Source: an uncultured Bacillota bacterium
Lineage (GTDB): Bacteria > Bacillota_I > Bacilli_A > RF39 > UBA660
Reading direction: 5' to 3'
Assembly (NCBI GenBank): GCA_947168865.1
Contig: CAMVNN010000002.1
Coordinates: 4,113 to 68,112, forward strand
Length of the DNA: 64,000 bases
The position numbers and the translations under genes are program-made. Positions 45,643 through 55,106 of the stretch are shown here, one piece after another. The notes under the pieces are model-generated. The model ran no database searches, was not told the DNA's origin, and worked only from the letters and a program-made list of their open reading frames with translations. Positions within the stretch are counted from its first letter, which is position 1. Every line of letters starts with the position of its first letter.

Positions 45643-48600
45643 TTTGCTAATGACTTATAGTATTCATATGTTTCAATTGCATGATTTTTGTTTTTCTGGA
45701 GTAACTCACCCATTTCAATTGGATTAATTATTTTTAACATTGAATATCTATTTTGTTTCATCAAAAATTCATCATACAAATTAAAATCTGCTTTACTATC
45801 TAAATAGAATCTAGATTCTTCTGGATTATATCTGAATAATGGGAAATACCCTGAATTAACAGCAAGTTTTTGCATTTCTACAGTGTTTTCCATACCACCT
45901 TCAATTCCATGTGAAATACATGGTGCATAAGCAATTATAATTGAAGGTCCTTTATAGGCTTCTGCCTCTTTAAATGCTTTCAATAGTTGAATCATATTAG
46001 CACCTAATGAAACTGTTGCAACATAAACATGTGGATAAGCTAAAGCCATTTTAGCAAGATCTTTTTTATTATTTTTCTTACCACTAGCTGCAAACGAAGC
46101 AATACTTCCAGCAGGACTTGATTTAGATGATTGGCCACCAGTATTTGAATAAACTTGACTATCTAAAACTAGAATATTAACATCATCATTACTTGCAAGG
46201 ACATGATCAATTCCACCATATCCAATATCATATGCCCATCCATCTCCACCAATAGTCCAGATTGAACGATATGGAATATATTCTTTTAATTCTTCTAATT
46301 CTTTACAAGTTGAATAATCAATCTTATTTGCAATTTCACTAGTGATTTCATAATCATTAAAATTTTCTAACCACTTATTAAATAATTCTTTATTTTTACC
46401 ATTTAAATTATTTTGCATTATTGAAGCAACACGACTTCTAGCATAATTAGTACCAATTAACATACCATATCCATATTCAGCATTATCTTCAAATAAAGAA
46501 TTACTCCATGGAATTTGGTAAGGAAGTAATGGCATTCCACCACCATATATAGATGAACAACCAGTTGCATTAGCAATCATCATATGATCACCAAATAATT
46601 GAGTTAACACTTTGATGTAAGAGGTTTCCCCGCAACCGGCACAAGCACCACAAAAAGCAAATTTTGGTTTCTTAAATTGGCATCCCTTAACACTATTAAT
46701 CGGGTATTCATTCTTTTCAGTAATGTTCTTATCTAAATAATCAAATATTTTTTGTTCATTATTTTTTCTTTGTTCAATTAATGTTGAGCTAATTAAAGCT
46801 TTGGCATTTTGCTTAGATGGACAAGTTTTCATGCAAAGTCCACAACCGGTACAATTCATAACAGATATTCCCATTACAAAATACATGTCGGCTTTACCCA
46901 TAGCTTTTAAAGCACGCTCTTTAATATAATTTGGTGCCTTGTCGTATTCTTCTTGATTTAACAAAAATGGGCGGATAACACCATGTGGACAAACGAATGC
47001 ACATTGATTACATTGAATGCAGCCTTCTTTAATCCAACGTGGTACAATTTCACTCATCCCCTTTTTCTCGATATCTTTTGAACTTACATTAAACGTACCA
47101 TCAGGATTCTTTAAGAATGCTGAAACTGGTAGTTCGTCACCTTTTCGATGATTAATTGCACTTATAATTCCACTATATTCTGCTTCTTCTTCAATAAACA
47201 TCTTAGGAGCTTCTACATGAATTTCTCTCAAATACTTTTTGACAGCATCAATAGCATCATTATTGGCTTTAATAACTGCGTCTCCCTTTTTGAAGAACTT
47301 TTTCTTCACACTAGCTTTTAATGATCTAATTCCATCTTCTTTTTTAACAATATTTGTTAATTCAAATATCGTTGCTGCCATAATCATACTGATTTTATTT
47401 TTTAATCCAACCTTATTTGCCAAATCATATGCATTAATTATATAAAATTTTATATGACGATCAGCAAGTATTTTTAAAATATTGTCATCTAAATATTTTT
47501 TAATTTCTTCTTCTGTCTTAACTGTATTTAAAATAAAAATTCCATTTTCTTTTATCTTAGATAGTGTATCAAATTCTAGCATATAACTATCTTTTGTTAC
47601 CATTACAAGTTCTGGATTTTCAACATAATAAGTTGATCTAATTGGATTTTTATTAAATCTTAAGTGTCCAATTGTAACACCACCAGATTTTTTAGAATCA
47701 TATTGAAAATATCCTTGAACAATATTATCTGTTTCGTTACCTATTAAAGACATTAATATCTTGGCTGCGGATACCATTCCATCACTACCAAAACCATATA
47801 ATAATATCTCATGAGAATTTCCAATTTTATAATTTTCATCAACTTTAAGACTCAAATTAGTTACATCATCATTAATTCCAATAGTGAAATTATGATGTGG
47901 TTTTTTATTCAAAAAGTCATACACTGCTTTTATTTGAGCTGGTGTCGTATTTTTACTAGAAAGTCCATAGCGTCCACCATATATTTCATAATTACAATTT
48001 TGAAGTGCTGCTACTACATCTAAATAAAGAGGTTCGCCTACACTACCAAATTCTTTAGTGCGATCTAAAACCGCGATTTTTTTAACAGAAGATGGTAATA
48101 CATTCTTTAAATGTTTGGCACTGAAAGGTCTATAAAGATGAACTTCAACTAGTCCTATTTCATAACCTTTTTTGTTTAAATCATCTATTGTTTCTTTAAT
48201 TGTTTCACATACTGAACCCATTGCAACTATAACATTAGTCGCATTCCTAGAACCATAGTAATTAAATGGCTTATATGTACTTCCTGTAACTTTGTTTATC
48301 TTATCCATATAATCAGTAACAACATTTACTATTTCATCATAGTATTTATTTCTTACTTCAGTTGCTTGAAAGTAAATATCATCATTCTGAGCAGTACCAC
48401 GCGTAATTGGTTTATTTATTTGAAGAGCATGATTTCTAAATTTTTTAATAGCATCATAATCAACAAGGCCTTTAATATCACTAAGTTCTAAAATATTTAT
48501 TTTGTGTAATTCATGACTAGTTCTAAAGCCATCATAAAAATGTAAAAATGGTACACGTCCACTTATAGTACTAAGGTGAGCTACAGCTGATAAAAAGGCA

Positions 48601-49040
48601 GCATCTTGAACAGATGAAGATGCTAGACACGCAAATCCAGTTTGACGAGTTGCATAGATATCTTGATGATCTCCAAATATGCTCAATGCATGTGTTGCCA
48701 AGCTTCTAGCTGCAACATGAATAACGCAAGGAAGCATTTCTCCTGCTATTTTATACATATTTGGTATCATTAAAAGAAGTCCCTGACTTGCTGTGAAAGT
48801 TGTTGTTAAAAGTCCTGCTTGAAGTGAACCATGAACCATTCCTGCAGCTCCTGCTTCACTTTGCATCTCAACTACCTTTACTCTATTACCGAATATATTT
48901 AAAACTCCGTTATTACTCCATTCATCAACATGTTCTGCCATTGGACTCGCTGGTGTTATCGGATAAATTCCAGCAACCTCTGTGAACATATAAGCTGTGT
49001 TGCTACAAGCTTCATTTCCATCTACTGTTACTAATTTCAT
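45630..49040 (-). CDS. nifJ: Pyruvate:ferredoxin (flavodoxin) oxidoreductase
   Basis: An 1136-residue single-chain PFOR oxidising pyruvate to acetyl-CoA and reduced ferredoxin; oxygen-sensitive, so it indicates anaerobic life. Domain order is as in Desulfovibrio/Moorella enzymes: N-terminal pyruvate domain (YPITPASPMAEH), gamma domain, two 4Fe-4S clusters (CIQCNQCAFVCP and CTGCGLCMKTCP), and the TPP domain with GDGWAYDIGYGG and a proximal-cluster cysteine set (CGACAGCGE). AAGGATG precedes the ATG; it has a clear promoter. Confidence 0.97.
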   Translation of the reverse strand: MKLVTVDGNEACSNTAYMFTEVAGIYPITPASPMAEHVDEWSNNGVLNIFGNRVKVVEMQSEAGAAGMVHGSLQAGLLTTTFTASQGLLLMIPNMYKIAGEMLPCVIHVAARSLATHALSIFGDHQDIYATRQTGFACLASSSVQDAAFLSAVAHLSTISGRVPFLHFYDGFRTSHELHKINILELSDIKGLVDYDAIKKFRNHALQINKPITRGTAQNDDIYFQATEVRNKYYDEIVNVVTDYMDKINKVTGSTYKPFNYYGSRNATNVIVAMGSVCETIKETIDDLNKKGYEIGLVEVHLYRPFSAKHLKNVLPSSVKKIAVLDRTKEFGSVGEPLYLDVVAALQNCNYEIYGGRYGLSSKNTTPAQIKAVYDFLNKKPHHNFTIGINDDVTNLSLKVDENYKIGNSHEILLYGFGSDGMVSAAKILMSLIGNETDNIVQGYFQYDSKKSGGVTIGHLRFNKNPIRSTYYVENPELVMVTKDSYMLEFDTLSKIKENGIFILNTVKTEEEIKKYLDDNILKILADRHIKFYIINAYDLANKVGLKNKISMIMAATIFELTNIVKKEDGIRSLKASVKKKFFKKGDAVIKANNDAIDAVKKYLREIHVEAPKMFIEEEAEYSGIISAINHRKGDELPVSAFLKNPDGTFNVSSKDIEKKGMSEIVPRWIKEGCIQCNQCAFVCPHGVIRPFLLNQEEYDKAPNYIKERALKAMGKADMYFVMGISVMNCTGCGLCMKTCPSKQNAKALISSTLIEQRKNNEQKIFDYLDKNITEKNEYPINSVKGCQFKKPKFAFCGACAGCGETSYIKVLTQLFGDHMMIANATGCSSIYGGGMPLLPYQIPWSNSLFEDNAEYGYGMLIGTNYARSRVASIMQNNLNGKNKELFNKWLENFNDYEITSEIANKIDYSTCKELEELKEYIPYRSIWTIGGDGWAYDIGYGGIDHVLASNDDVNILVLDSQVYSNTGGQSSKSSPAGSIASFAASGKKNNKKDLAKMALAYPHVYVATVSLGANMIQLLKAFKEAEAYKGPSIIIAYAPCISHGIEGGMENTVEMQKLAVNSGYFPLFRYNPEESRFYLDSKADFNLYDEFLMKQNRYSMLKIINPIEMGELLQKNKNHAIETYEYYKSLAKEGE

Positions 49041-49082
49041 TATTTCACATCCTTATTTTTTAATCATAATGACCTATTATTA

Positions 49083-49111
49083 ATTATATCATTTATATCT
49101 TTTTCAATCAA
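49083..49111 (-). promoter_or_regulatory. nifJ promoter
   Basis: Minus strand TTGATT (49106-49111), 17-base spacer ending TGA, TATAAT (49083-49088): a -35 plus extended -10. Confidence 0.8.
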
Positions 49112-49112
49112 C

Positions 49113-49139
49113 AAAAAAACCGAATGATAATTCATTCGG
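49113..49139 (-). terminator. Terminator after the VirD4-like gene
   Basis: CCGAATG/CATTCGG stem with seven T on the minus strand. Confidence 0.85.
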
Positions 49140-49150
49140 CTTTCTCATTT

Positions 49151-50413
49151 TTAATCTTTCTTAATTTCAAAATATGGTAACATTTTTGTTTTAAATGGCA
49201 TCATTCTAATGGTTAGAATAATTGCTTCAAATGGTTTCATGCATTTTAAATCTTCAATGGTAACTAACGGTTCTTTTTTTGATGTTTCACCACATAACTT
49301 GCATATTTCTTCTAGTGTTTCAACATCTTGTGAAAGCAAATAAACTATATTAGTAAAGCCTAATCTAATCATCTCGGCTCCTTCATTGCCATAAATTCTT
49401 TTTAAATCATTAAATCCTCTTATCATTATAGTAAAGATTAATCCGATTCCTTTTGAATAATTTAGCATTTTAGGAAAATCTAAAATTGGATTAGCATTAT
49501 AGAATTCATCAATAATTACATTAAGTCTATTTTTTCCTTCTTTAGCAGCATATACTTGTTCAACGAATAATGGTAATAAATTATTTGATATTTTTGATTT
49601 ACCTGATTTGATAAAGATAGCAACCTTTTCTTCACTTATCTTACTAATATCAAAATCACTTTTAGATAACATTTTCTTCAAATTTTCTTTTCCAATAAAT
49701 GCTTTATATTTATTGTCAAATACTGAAATAATACTCATTCTTGTATCATTTGGTGATGATAATACACAAGCTAAATTAATATAAGAAGATGTTCCTTTAT
49801 TCAAGCTCTTAAAGAATTTATCAGGATTTTCTTTAATGATATCATCAAGTTCATAAATTGAATCTAAAGTAAGTTCTTTCTTGTTTTCTAATAAATATAA
49901 GCAAATACCAGCAAAGTAATTCACTGCTGAATTAATCCAAAATGGATCAGAATTTTGTTCTTCTGGACCATTAATTAAATAATAACCTAGATTTTCTATT
50001 TCATCAGATGCTTTGTCATAATTTTTCTCATTATACAATTTTTGAACAAAATCAAATGGATTCCATTTATTTGTATCTATTGCTTCATCTAAGTTAAGTC
50101 TAAATACCTTATATCCGTTTTTTTCAAACTCATCTTTAGTTGTTTCATAAAGCTCATTACTAGCATCACTTACAATAACAGATTCTTCTGCTAACCAAGC
50201 TTCATTTAACATTGGAAGTGTAATACATTGTGTTTTTCCACTACCAGTTGAACCAATTACAAGTGAATGTGTTCCTCTACCATTAACGTATAAATATTCA
50301 TTATCATATGCCATTGGAAGTCCTGAGAATTTAATTTTTTCCTTGCCATTTATTTTTGAAAGAGGCACTAATTCTTTCATGTTTTCTAATGTTTCCCACT
50401 CTGCGAATTTCAT
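49151..50413 (-). CDS. VirD4/TraG-like type IV coupling ATPase, soluble form
   Basis: A 420-residue ATPase related to conjugative coupling proteins. Walker A is GSTGSGKT, followed by SDASNELYE; Walker B is NVIIDEFYNA. Typical VirD4/TraG proteins are 550-700 residues with N-terminal membrane helices; this one starts near the ATPase domain (MKFAEWETLENMKEL) and has no membrane segment. AGGAGG precedes the ATG at 50413. No relaxase, VirB4 or other transfer gene is adjacent, so it is an orphan; a role outside conjugation, or a remnant, is possible. Confidence 0.85.
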   Translation of the reverse strand: MKFAEWETLENMKELVPLSKINGKEKIKFSGLPMAYDNEYLYVNGRGTHSLVIGSTGSGKTQCITLPMLNEAWLAEESVIVSDASNELYETTKDEFEKNGYKVFRLNLDEAIDTNKWNPFDFVQKLYNEKNYDKASDEIENLGYYLINGPEEQNSDPFWINSAVNYFAGICLYLLENKKELTLDSIYELDDIIKENPDKFFKSLNKGTSSYINLACVLSSPNDTRMSIISVFDNKYKAFIGKENLKKMLSKSDFDISKISEEKVAIFIKSGKSKISNNLLPLFVEQVYAAKEGKNRLNVIIDEFYNANPILDFPKMLNYSKGIGLIFTIMIRGFNDLKRIYGNEGAEMIRLGFTNIVYLLSQDVETLEEICKLCGETSKKEPLVTIEDLKCMKPFEAIILTIRMMPFKTKMLPYFEIKKD

Positions 50414-50528
50414 ATTATTCCTCCTTTGCAATTTGAGTATATCACCCAGTTTCGGTTAAAAGTTAAACAATAGTGGTGTAAATTTGATTGTTTCTGCTTT
50501 TTATAGTATCCTTATATTGGTGATTGAA

Positions 50529-50999
50529 ATGTATTCGAGTAATTTAATATGTGATATCTTAGAATATATTGATAATAATATTTCAAATAAAATTACAATT
50601 GATGATCTTGAAAACAAGTTTTTTTATAATAGATATTATATTATGAAACTATTTAAAAAAGAAATGAATATTACTTTAATTAATTATATTAATAGTATCA
50701 GAATATATAGTTCTATTGCTTTAATTAAAGAAACAAACAATAGTTTACTAAACATTGCTTTTAAGTGCGGATTTTATTCAATTGAGTATTTTTCTGAAAT
50801 ATTTAAAAAAATTATTGGAATAAATCCCCAAGTAGTTAAGAATTACTTAAGAAATAAAAAAGTAATTAAAATTAGTCAGATAAATACAATAAATAATTCA
50901 ATAGTTAATTTATATGGTTTAAAAGAGTTCAAAGATAAATATTTATCTAACAGGAAACCAAGTAAACTACCTGTAAAAAAATTAACAATATTCAAATAA
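50529..50999 (+). CDS. AraC-type DNA-binding protein without effector domain
   Basis: A 156-residue protein. Residues 5-105 form an AraC/XylS double helix-turn-helix (DILEYIDNNISNKITIDDL ... LLNIAFKCGFYSIEYFSEIFKKIIGINPQ). There is no N-terminal sensing domain; the C-terminal 50 residues are basic. Start at 50529 because GGTGATTGAA precedes it. A stand-alone AraC DNA-binding domain resembles small regulators such as MarA/SoxS, whose activity is set by level. Targets unknown. Confidence 0.82.
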   Translation: MYSSNLICDILEYIDNNISNKITIDDLENKFFYNRYYIMKLFKKEMNITLINYINSIRIYSSIALIKETNNSLLNIAFKCGFYSIEYFSEIFKKIIGINPQVVKNYLRNKKVIKISQINTINNSIVNLYGLKEFKDKYLSNRKPSKLPVKKLTIFK

Positions 51000-51023
51000 A
51001 AGGATAACAATTTGTTATCCTTT
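50999..51023 (+). terminator. Terminator-like hairpin after the AraC gene
   Basis: AAAGGATAACAA/TTGTTATCCTTT, a 12-base stem overlapping the stop; the T-tail is short. Confidence 0.7.
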
Positions 51024-51120
51024 ACTAATTTAAACAATATCAAAAATTTAATTTTAAAACTATTAAAATCAACCATACTTTCTCCGTCTAGTATCCATTA
51101 TCAATTTATCATACATATAT

Positions 51121-51147
51121 AAAAAAATAACCCATTATAGGTTATTT
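51121..51147 (-). terminator. Terminator after yqeH
   Basis: AAATAACC/GGTTATTT stem, then T-rich on the minus strand. Confidence 0.75.
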
Positions 51148-52114
51148 AAATTATTTTTTTTCTTTTAAATATGTTAATTTTATATTTTGACTTTACAACT
51201 ACACGTGCATTAGCTTTAAAACTAATAAAACCTAGGCCTGGAATAACTAAATCTTCACCCTTATTCAATTCAAATTCTAATCCTTTTATTTCTTTATCAT
51301 ACTCTCTTGTTACTTTTAAAGAGTTAGACACATATAAGACTATATTTGCATCATTTAATTCAAGTGTAATAATATCTTCAATATGAATTAATTGCTTACC
51401 TCTTATTTGATATACTCTTGGATTAATCTTTTTCTTTGGCATTATTTTACTCAAGTATTTTTCATCAATAACATCAATTAAATTGCCTTCTTCTAGAATA
51501 CCTGGAGTATCTATTATAGTTAATTCATCATTTATTTTTACATCAATAAAATCAAGCGTAGTTGATGGAAGTAAACTAGTAGTAATAGCATCATTTAAAT
51601 CAGTATAATTATAGATTATTTTATTTAGCAATGTTGACTTTCCAGAATTACTAAATCCTATGAAATAAACTTTTTTTGTTTTTTTACAACTATTTATCTT
51701 TTCCATTAATGAATCTAGATTATAATTCTTATTTGAACTAACCAATATTCTATCAATGTAATTTATTTTCAAATTTTGACATATTCGATCTAACTTATCA
51801 TCATACATTTCACTTGGAAGCAAATCTGCTTTTGAAAATACAAGCAATATATTGTTTTTAATATTTTGGTTTACTATCTCTAGAGACTCTGGAATATTCA
51901 TAATGTCGATTATCAAAACAACTAATGAGTTTGGATCAATTTTTTTTAGCAAATTTAAAACATAATCATTATCTTTAATAACTCTTTTGTAATCGTTATA
52001 GTGTTTGATACGGAAACAACGCTCACAAAGATTATTGTCAACGTTTTTTACATATCCAAGTTTATTTACATCTTTATTCTGTAAAGTGATTCCACATCCA
52101 TGACATTTATTCAT
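51146..52114 (-). CDS. yqeH: Ribosome biogenesis GTPase YqeH
   Basis: A 322-residue circularly permuted GTPase for 30S assembly. An N-terminal zinc finger (CHGCGITLQ ... CERC) is followed by the permuted G-motif order: FSKADLL (G4) before GFSNSGKSTLLNK (G1) and DTPGILEE (G3). A C-terminal treble-clef-like region follows. Start at 52114, where it overlaps yqeG by 8 bases. The longer frame is not used. Confidence 0.93.
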   Translation of the reverse strand: MNKCHGCGITLQNKDVNKLGYVKNVDNNLCERCFRIKHYNDYKRVIKDNDYVLNLLKKIDPNSLVVLIIDIMNIPESLEIVNQNIKNNILLVFSKADLLPSEMYDDKLDRICQNLKINYIDRILVSSNKNYNLDSLMEKINSCKKTKKVYFIGFSNSGKSTLLNKIIYNYTDLNDAITTSLLPSTTLDFIDVKINDELTIIDTPGILEEGNLIDVIDEKYLSKIMPKKKINPRVYQIRGKQLIHIEDIITLELNDANIVLYVSNSLKVTREYDKEIKGLEFELNKGEDLVIPGLGFISFKANARVVVKSKYKINIFKRKKII

Positions 52115-52628
52115 AATATTTCCCTTTTGTAAAAAGATTGTTTTGATAAAGTTTCTTATATATCTTTCTCTCACGTATACGATTCACTTTTGTAAACCAC
52201 TTGTCATTTACACTTAACGGATTGACTAAAATAGTAGTTATTCCTATGCGATTGCCAAACAAGATATCTGTTAACAATTGATCGCCAACAACCGCCATCT
52301 CACTTTGATTATATTCATATTTTTTGATAATTTTATCTACTTTACCTCTATATGGTTTACGCACGAAATAAAAATATTCTAAATCTAAACGCGAAGCGAT
52401 TTCAGATACTCTTTTCTTTGAACTGTTTGAATAAATTATAAAGTGAATGTTTGTCTTTTTAACTTGTTTAATAAAATCAGCAAGTTTTCTAGAGACTTCA
52501 CTGATTCTAGGTGGTAGTAAAGTGTTGTCCAAGTCAAATAAAACACATTTTATGCCACGACTTACTAAATTGTCATAATTAATATCATATATACTCTTAG
52601 CATATATATCAGGTATATATTGTTCCAC
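52107..52628 (-). CDS. yqeG: YqeG-type HAD phosphatase
   Basis: A 173-residue HAD-superfamily hydrolase. The nucleophile motif is LFDLDNTLLPP, motif II is IIYSNSS, and the acidic motif is VVGDQLLTDI. yqeG-yqeH adjacency is conserved in Bacillota. Physiological substrate unsettled in the family. Confidence 0.92.
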   Translation of the reverse strand: MEQYIPDIYAKSIYDINYDNLVSRGIKCVLFDLDNTLLPPRISEVSRKLADFIKQVKKTNIHFIIYSNSSKKRVSEIASRLDLEYFYFVRKPYRGKVDKIIKKYEYNQSEMAVVGDQLLTDILFGNRIGITTILVNPLSVNDKWFTKVNRIRERKIYKKLYQNNLFTKGKYYE

Positions 52629-52690
52629 TTTACATTACCTCCTAGATTTCATTTTAGCATATTTACATCTTATTTTCAATTTATAATTTC

Positions 52691-52715
52691 AAAAAAAATA
52701 AGCTTATGCTTATTT
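52691..52715 (-). terminator. Terminator after the UPF0316 gene
   Basis: AAATAAGC/GCTTATTT stem followed by a T-run on the minus strand. Confidence 0.75.
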
Positions 52716-53222
52716 TAAATATCCATTTTGAATATACTTTGTTTCATTAATAATAACGAATGCCTTCTCATCAATTTCATTAATCAATTTTTTCAATTCG
52801 TTTACTCTTTTACTGGTTGTTTCAATAATAATCATTTTTTTTGGAGTTTCTTTGTCATAACCGGTTACATCTATAATCGAGCAACCATAATGATTATTTT
52901 TAAGAATAGCTGCAACACTATCTATTTCAATGCTAGTTATTATTTGAACAGTTACAGGGGTAACTATAAATTTACCTGATAAAATTCCTCCAATATATGT
53001 CCCAGTTGCATAACCTAATGCATAGGAAACAGCTATTAAAAGTCCTGATTCTCGTGTACTTAGGGCTTCTCTTACAATCACAAACCAAATTAGCACTTCT
53101 ATAAAACCAACCAAACTCGCGAATAATGTTTTCCCTTTAACAGTTAACATCATTCTGAATGTTCCAAGGGAAACATCAAAAATACGCGCCAAAAAAATTT
53201 TAAGACACAACAAATAAATCAT
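52710..53222 (-). CDS. UPF0316 membrane protein (DUF2179)
   Basis: A 170-residue protein with about three N-terminal helices containing RIFDVSLGTFRMMLTVKG, the UPF0316 signature, and a C-terminal DUF2179 domain (about 85-165). Function unknown. It starts three bases after plsC ends and is probably in its operon. Confidence 0.88.
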   Translation of the reverse strand: MIYLLCLKIFLARIFDVSLGTFRMMLTVKGKTLFASLVGFIEVLIWFVIVREALSTRESGLLIAVSYALGYATGTYIGGILSGKFIVTPVTVQIITSIEIDSVAAILKNNHYGCSIIDVTGYDKETPKKMIIIETTSKRVNELKKLINEIDEKAFVIINETKYIQNGYLK

Positions 53223-53225
53223 TTT

Positions 53226-53792
53226 TTACCTCCTTATTAATTCTTTTACTTTATCTCTTAACAACTCTGGATTTTGACTAATTAAATTTGGATCAAGTGG
53301 TTCTCCAATACATAAGCAAATTCTTTTTTTATACTTATATTCTCCCATTATTCCAAACGGAACTACTGGAACATTTGCTATCTTAGCTAATACCTCAGTT
53401 CCTCGCTTGAATTCTAACAATTCCTCACCTTTATTACGAGTTCCCTCTGGAAATATTCCTAAGACTCCACCATCTTTTAGTATTGTCAAAGCATGGCGCA
53501 TAGCACCCAAATCACTTTTTCCTCTTTTTATAGGAAAAGCATTCACATTTGTTAAAAACCATGCAAATAATTTATTTTTAAATAATTCTTCTTTAGCCAT
53601 AAAATTAATTGGGTCATCAATTCCACATGCTAAAAGTGGAATATCTAATATTGAAGTATGGTTACCAGCTAATATATATGGTGCATTCGGAATATTTTCA
53701 AGTCCAATATATTTTGGACAATATAATTTATCGAAACAATATTTAATTGGCCTTTTTGCTCTTTCGTAAAAAGAATAATTATCAATTTTCAT
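53226..53792 (-). CDS. plsC: 1-acyl-sn-glycerol-3-phosphate acyltransferase (PlsC-like)
   Basis: A 188-residue acyltransferase making phosphatidic acid from lysophosphatidic acid at the inner membrane face. Motifs: NHTSILDIPLL (NHxxxxD), FPEGTRNKGEELLEFKRG and VPVVPFGI. GGGGGATAAA precedes the ATG. Length is at the short end but complete. Confidence 0.9.
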   Translation of the reverse strand: MKIDNYSFYERAKRPIKYCFDKLYCPKYIGLENIPNAPYILAGNHTSILDIPLLACGIDDPINFMAKEELFKNKLFAWFLTNVNAFPIKRGKSDLGAMRHALTILKDGGVLGIFPEGTRNKGEELLEFKRGTEVLAKIANVPVVPFGIMGEYKYKKRICLCIGEPLDPNLISQNPELLRDKVKELIRR

Positions 53793-53852
53793 TTTATCCC
53801 CCTTAATTATTATAACACAAGAAATAATTCCTTTCTAGATAAAATATGCAAG

Positions 53853-53876
53853 AAAAAACTCAAGTAAAACTTGAGT
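53853..53876 (-). terminator. Terminator of tRNA-Ala
   Basis: ACTCAAG/CTTGAGT stem, then TTTTTTC on the minus strand, 12 bases after the tRNA 3' end. Confidence 0.8.
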
Positions 53877-53887
53877 CTGTGTCAATT

Positions 53888-53964
53888 TGGTGGAGGATGA
53901 GAGATTCGAACTCTTGACCCTCTGCGTGCAGGGCAGATGCTCTAGCCAGCTGAGCTAATCCCCC
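53888..53964 (-). tRNA. tRNA-Ala (anticodon TGC)
   Basis: A 77-base gene including encoded CCA. Cloverleaf: acceptor GGGGGAT/ATCCTCC, D arm GCTC...GAGC, anticodon stem TCTGC/GCAGA with loop CCTGCAC, T arm with TTCGAAT. The anticodon reads TGC (Ala). Position 33, usually T, is C here, and the T stem has one A-C mismatch at its base. No neighbouring tRNAs. Confidence 0.92.
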
Positions 53965-54065
53965 AATGACTTCTAGAGTATAACAAAAATTATTGTTAAA
54001 GTCAATATTTTTTTATATTTTATGCATATTTTTTAGTCCTAAAACTATAATTTAGTGGTGATAAT

Positions 54066-54578
54066 ATGTATAAAAAGATAAAAATATACGGTGCTATTAT
54101 ATGGATTATTCTTACATTTATCTCCCATTTTATGTACGATTGGTTTCCAAATAATATTGTTGCTTCTTTCTTTCCAATTAACGAATCAGTGTGGGAACAT
54201 ATGAAAGTATTTGTAACTTCAGGTATTATTACTTTTCTTTTTGAAATGATTTATATGAAAATAAAAAGGGTTTGCATTCAAAATAATTACTTGTCACTTT
54301 TAATCGAAATAATGTCAAGTATCGGTGTTTTTCTTACGATTTTCTTACCATATTATTATAGATTTCAACATAATTTATTTGTCACCTTAATAATGATGGC
54401 AATTGCTATTGCAGTGGCCAAACATTTAGGCTATATTGTCACCTCAGAGAAGAATGAATTAATTCCAAACATATTAGCAATCCCAATTATCTTAATTATT
54501 GTAATTTTAAATATTATTTTTACTTTTGATCCACCTAGTAATGCATTATTTATAGATTCAACAAAAAATAGCAATTAA
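54066..54578 (+). CDS. DUF6512-like membrane protein
   Basis: A 170-residue protein with about five membrane helices and the motif FPINESVWEHMKVF near residues 36-49, typical of DUF6512. GGTGATAAT precedes the ATG. Function unknown. It converges on spmB. Confidence 0.75.
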   Translation: MYKKIKIYGAIIWIILTFISHFMYDWFPNNIVASFFPINESVWEHMKVFVTSGIITFLFEMIYMKIKRVCIQNNYLSLLIEIMSSIGVFLTIFLPYYYRFQHNLFVTLIMMAIAIAVAKHLGYIVTSEKNELIPNILAIPIILIIVILNIIFTFDPPSNALFIDSTKNSN

Positions 54579-54591
54579 ATTGCTATTTTTT
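54566..54591. terminator. Bidirectional terminator
   Basis: AAAATAGCAATT hairpin with T-run between the convergent DUF6512 and spmB genes. Confidence 0.8.
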
Positions 54592-55106
54592 CATCCAAAG
54601 AAAAGTTTAACTACGAATATAGCAGTTACAATACCTATTAAATCTGCAATTAATCCCACTTTTAAAGCATATTTTATCTTTTTTATACCAACGACCGAAA
54701 AATAAAGTGACAAAACATATAGAGTTGTCTCAGTTGACCCTTGTATTACTGAAGCAAGTTTGCCAATGTAAGAATCTGGTCCATAGTTTAGATAAATATT
54801 ATTTAAAATTGCTAAAGCGGAACTTCCTGATATTGGTCTTAGCAAAGCAAGAGGAACAATTGCTGATGGAATATCAATAAACTTAGTAATAAGACTAGCA
54901 ATTAAATTAAAAATATTACTTTCAATTAAAAAATTTATTCCAATTAGCATTGCAAGTAATGTTGGAAATAAGTTATAAATCATCTGAAAACTTTCTTTTG
55001 AACCTTCGACAAAATCACTATAAACATCACTTTTTTTGAAAAAAGCATAAAAAACAACCAAGAATATCAAAACTGGTATTGCTAATTTTGAAATAATGTC
55101 TATCAT
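54591..55106 (-). CDS. spmB: Spore maturation protein B-like (nucleoside recognition/Gate domain)
   Basis: A 171-residue membrane protein with Gate-domain helices and SAIVPLALLRPISGSSALA, a family hallmark. In B. subtilis SpmA/SpmB affect spore core dehydration, though homologues occur in non-sporulating Bacillota. Its ATG overlaps spmA by four bases; the order dacB-spmA-spmB matches B. subtilis. Confidence 0.9.
   Translation of the reverse strand: MIDIISKLAIPVLIFLVVFYAFFKKSDVYSDFVEGSKESFQMIYNLFPTLLAMLIGINFLIESNIFNLIASLITKFIDIPSAIVPLALLRPISGSSALAILNNIYLNYGPDSYIGKLASVIQGSTETTLYVLSLYFSVVGIKKIKYALKVGLIADLIGIVTAIFVVKLFFG

Noticed and set aside
50876..51076. Minus-strand 66-codon frame antisense to the AraC gene, with a GGAG-like site
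   Set aside because: It runs through a terminator hairpin and is opposite a well-supported coding region; composition looks like a shadow.
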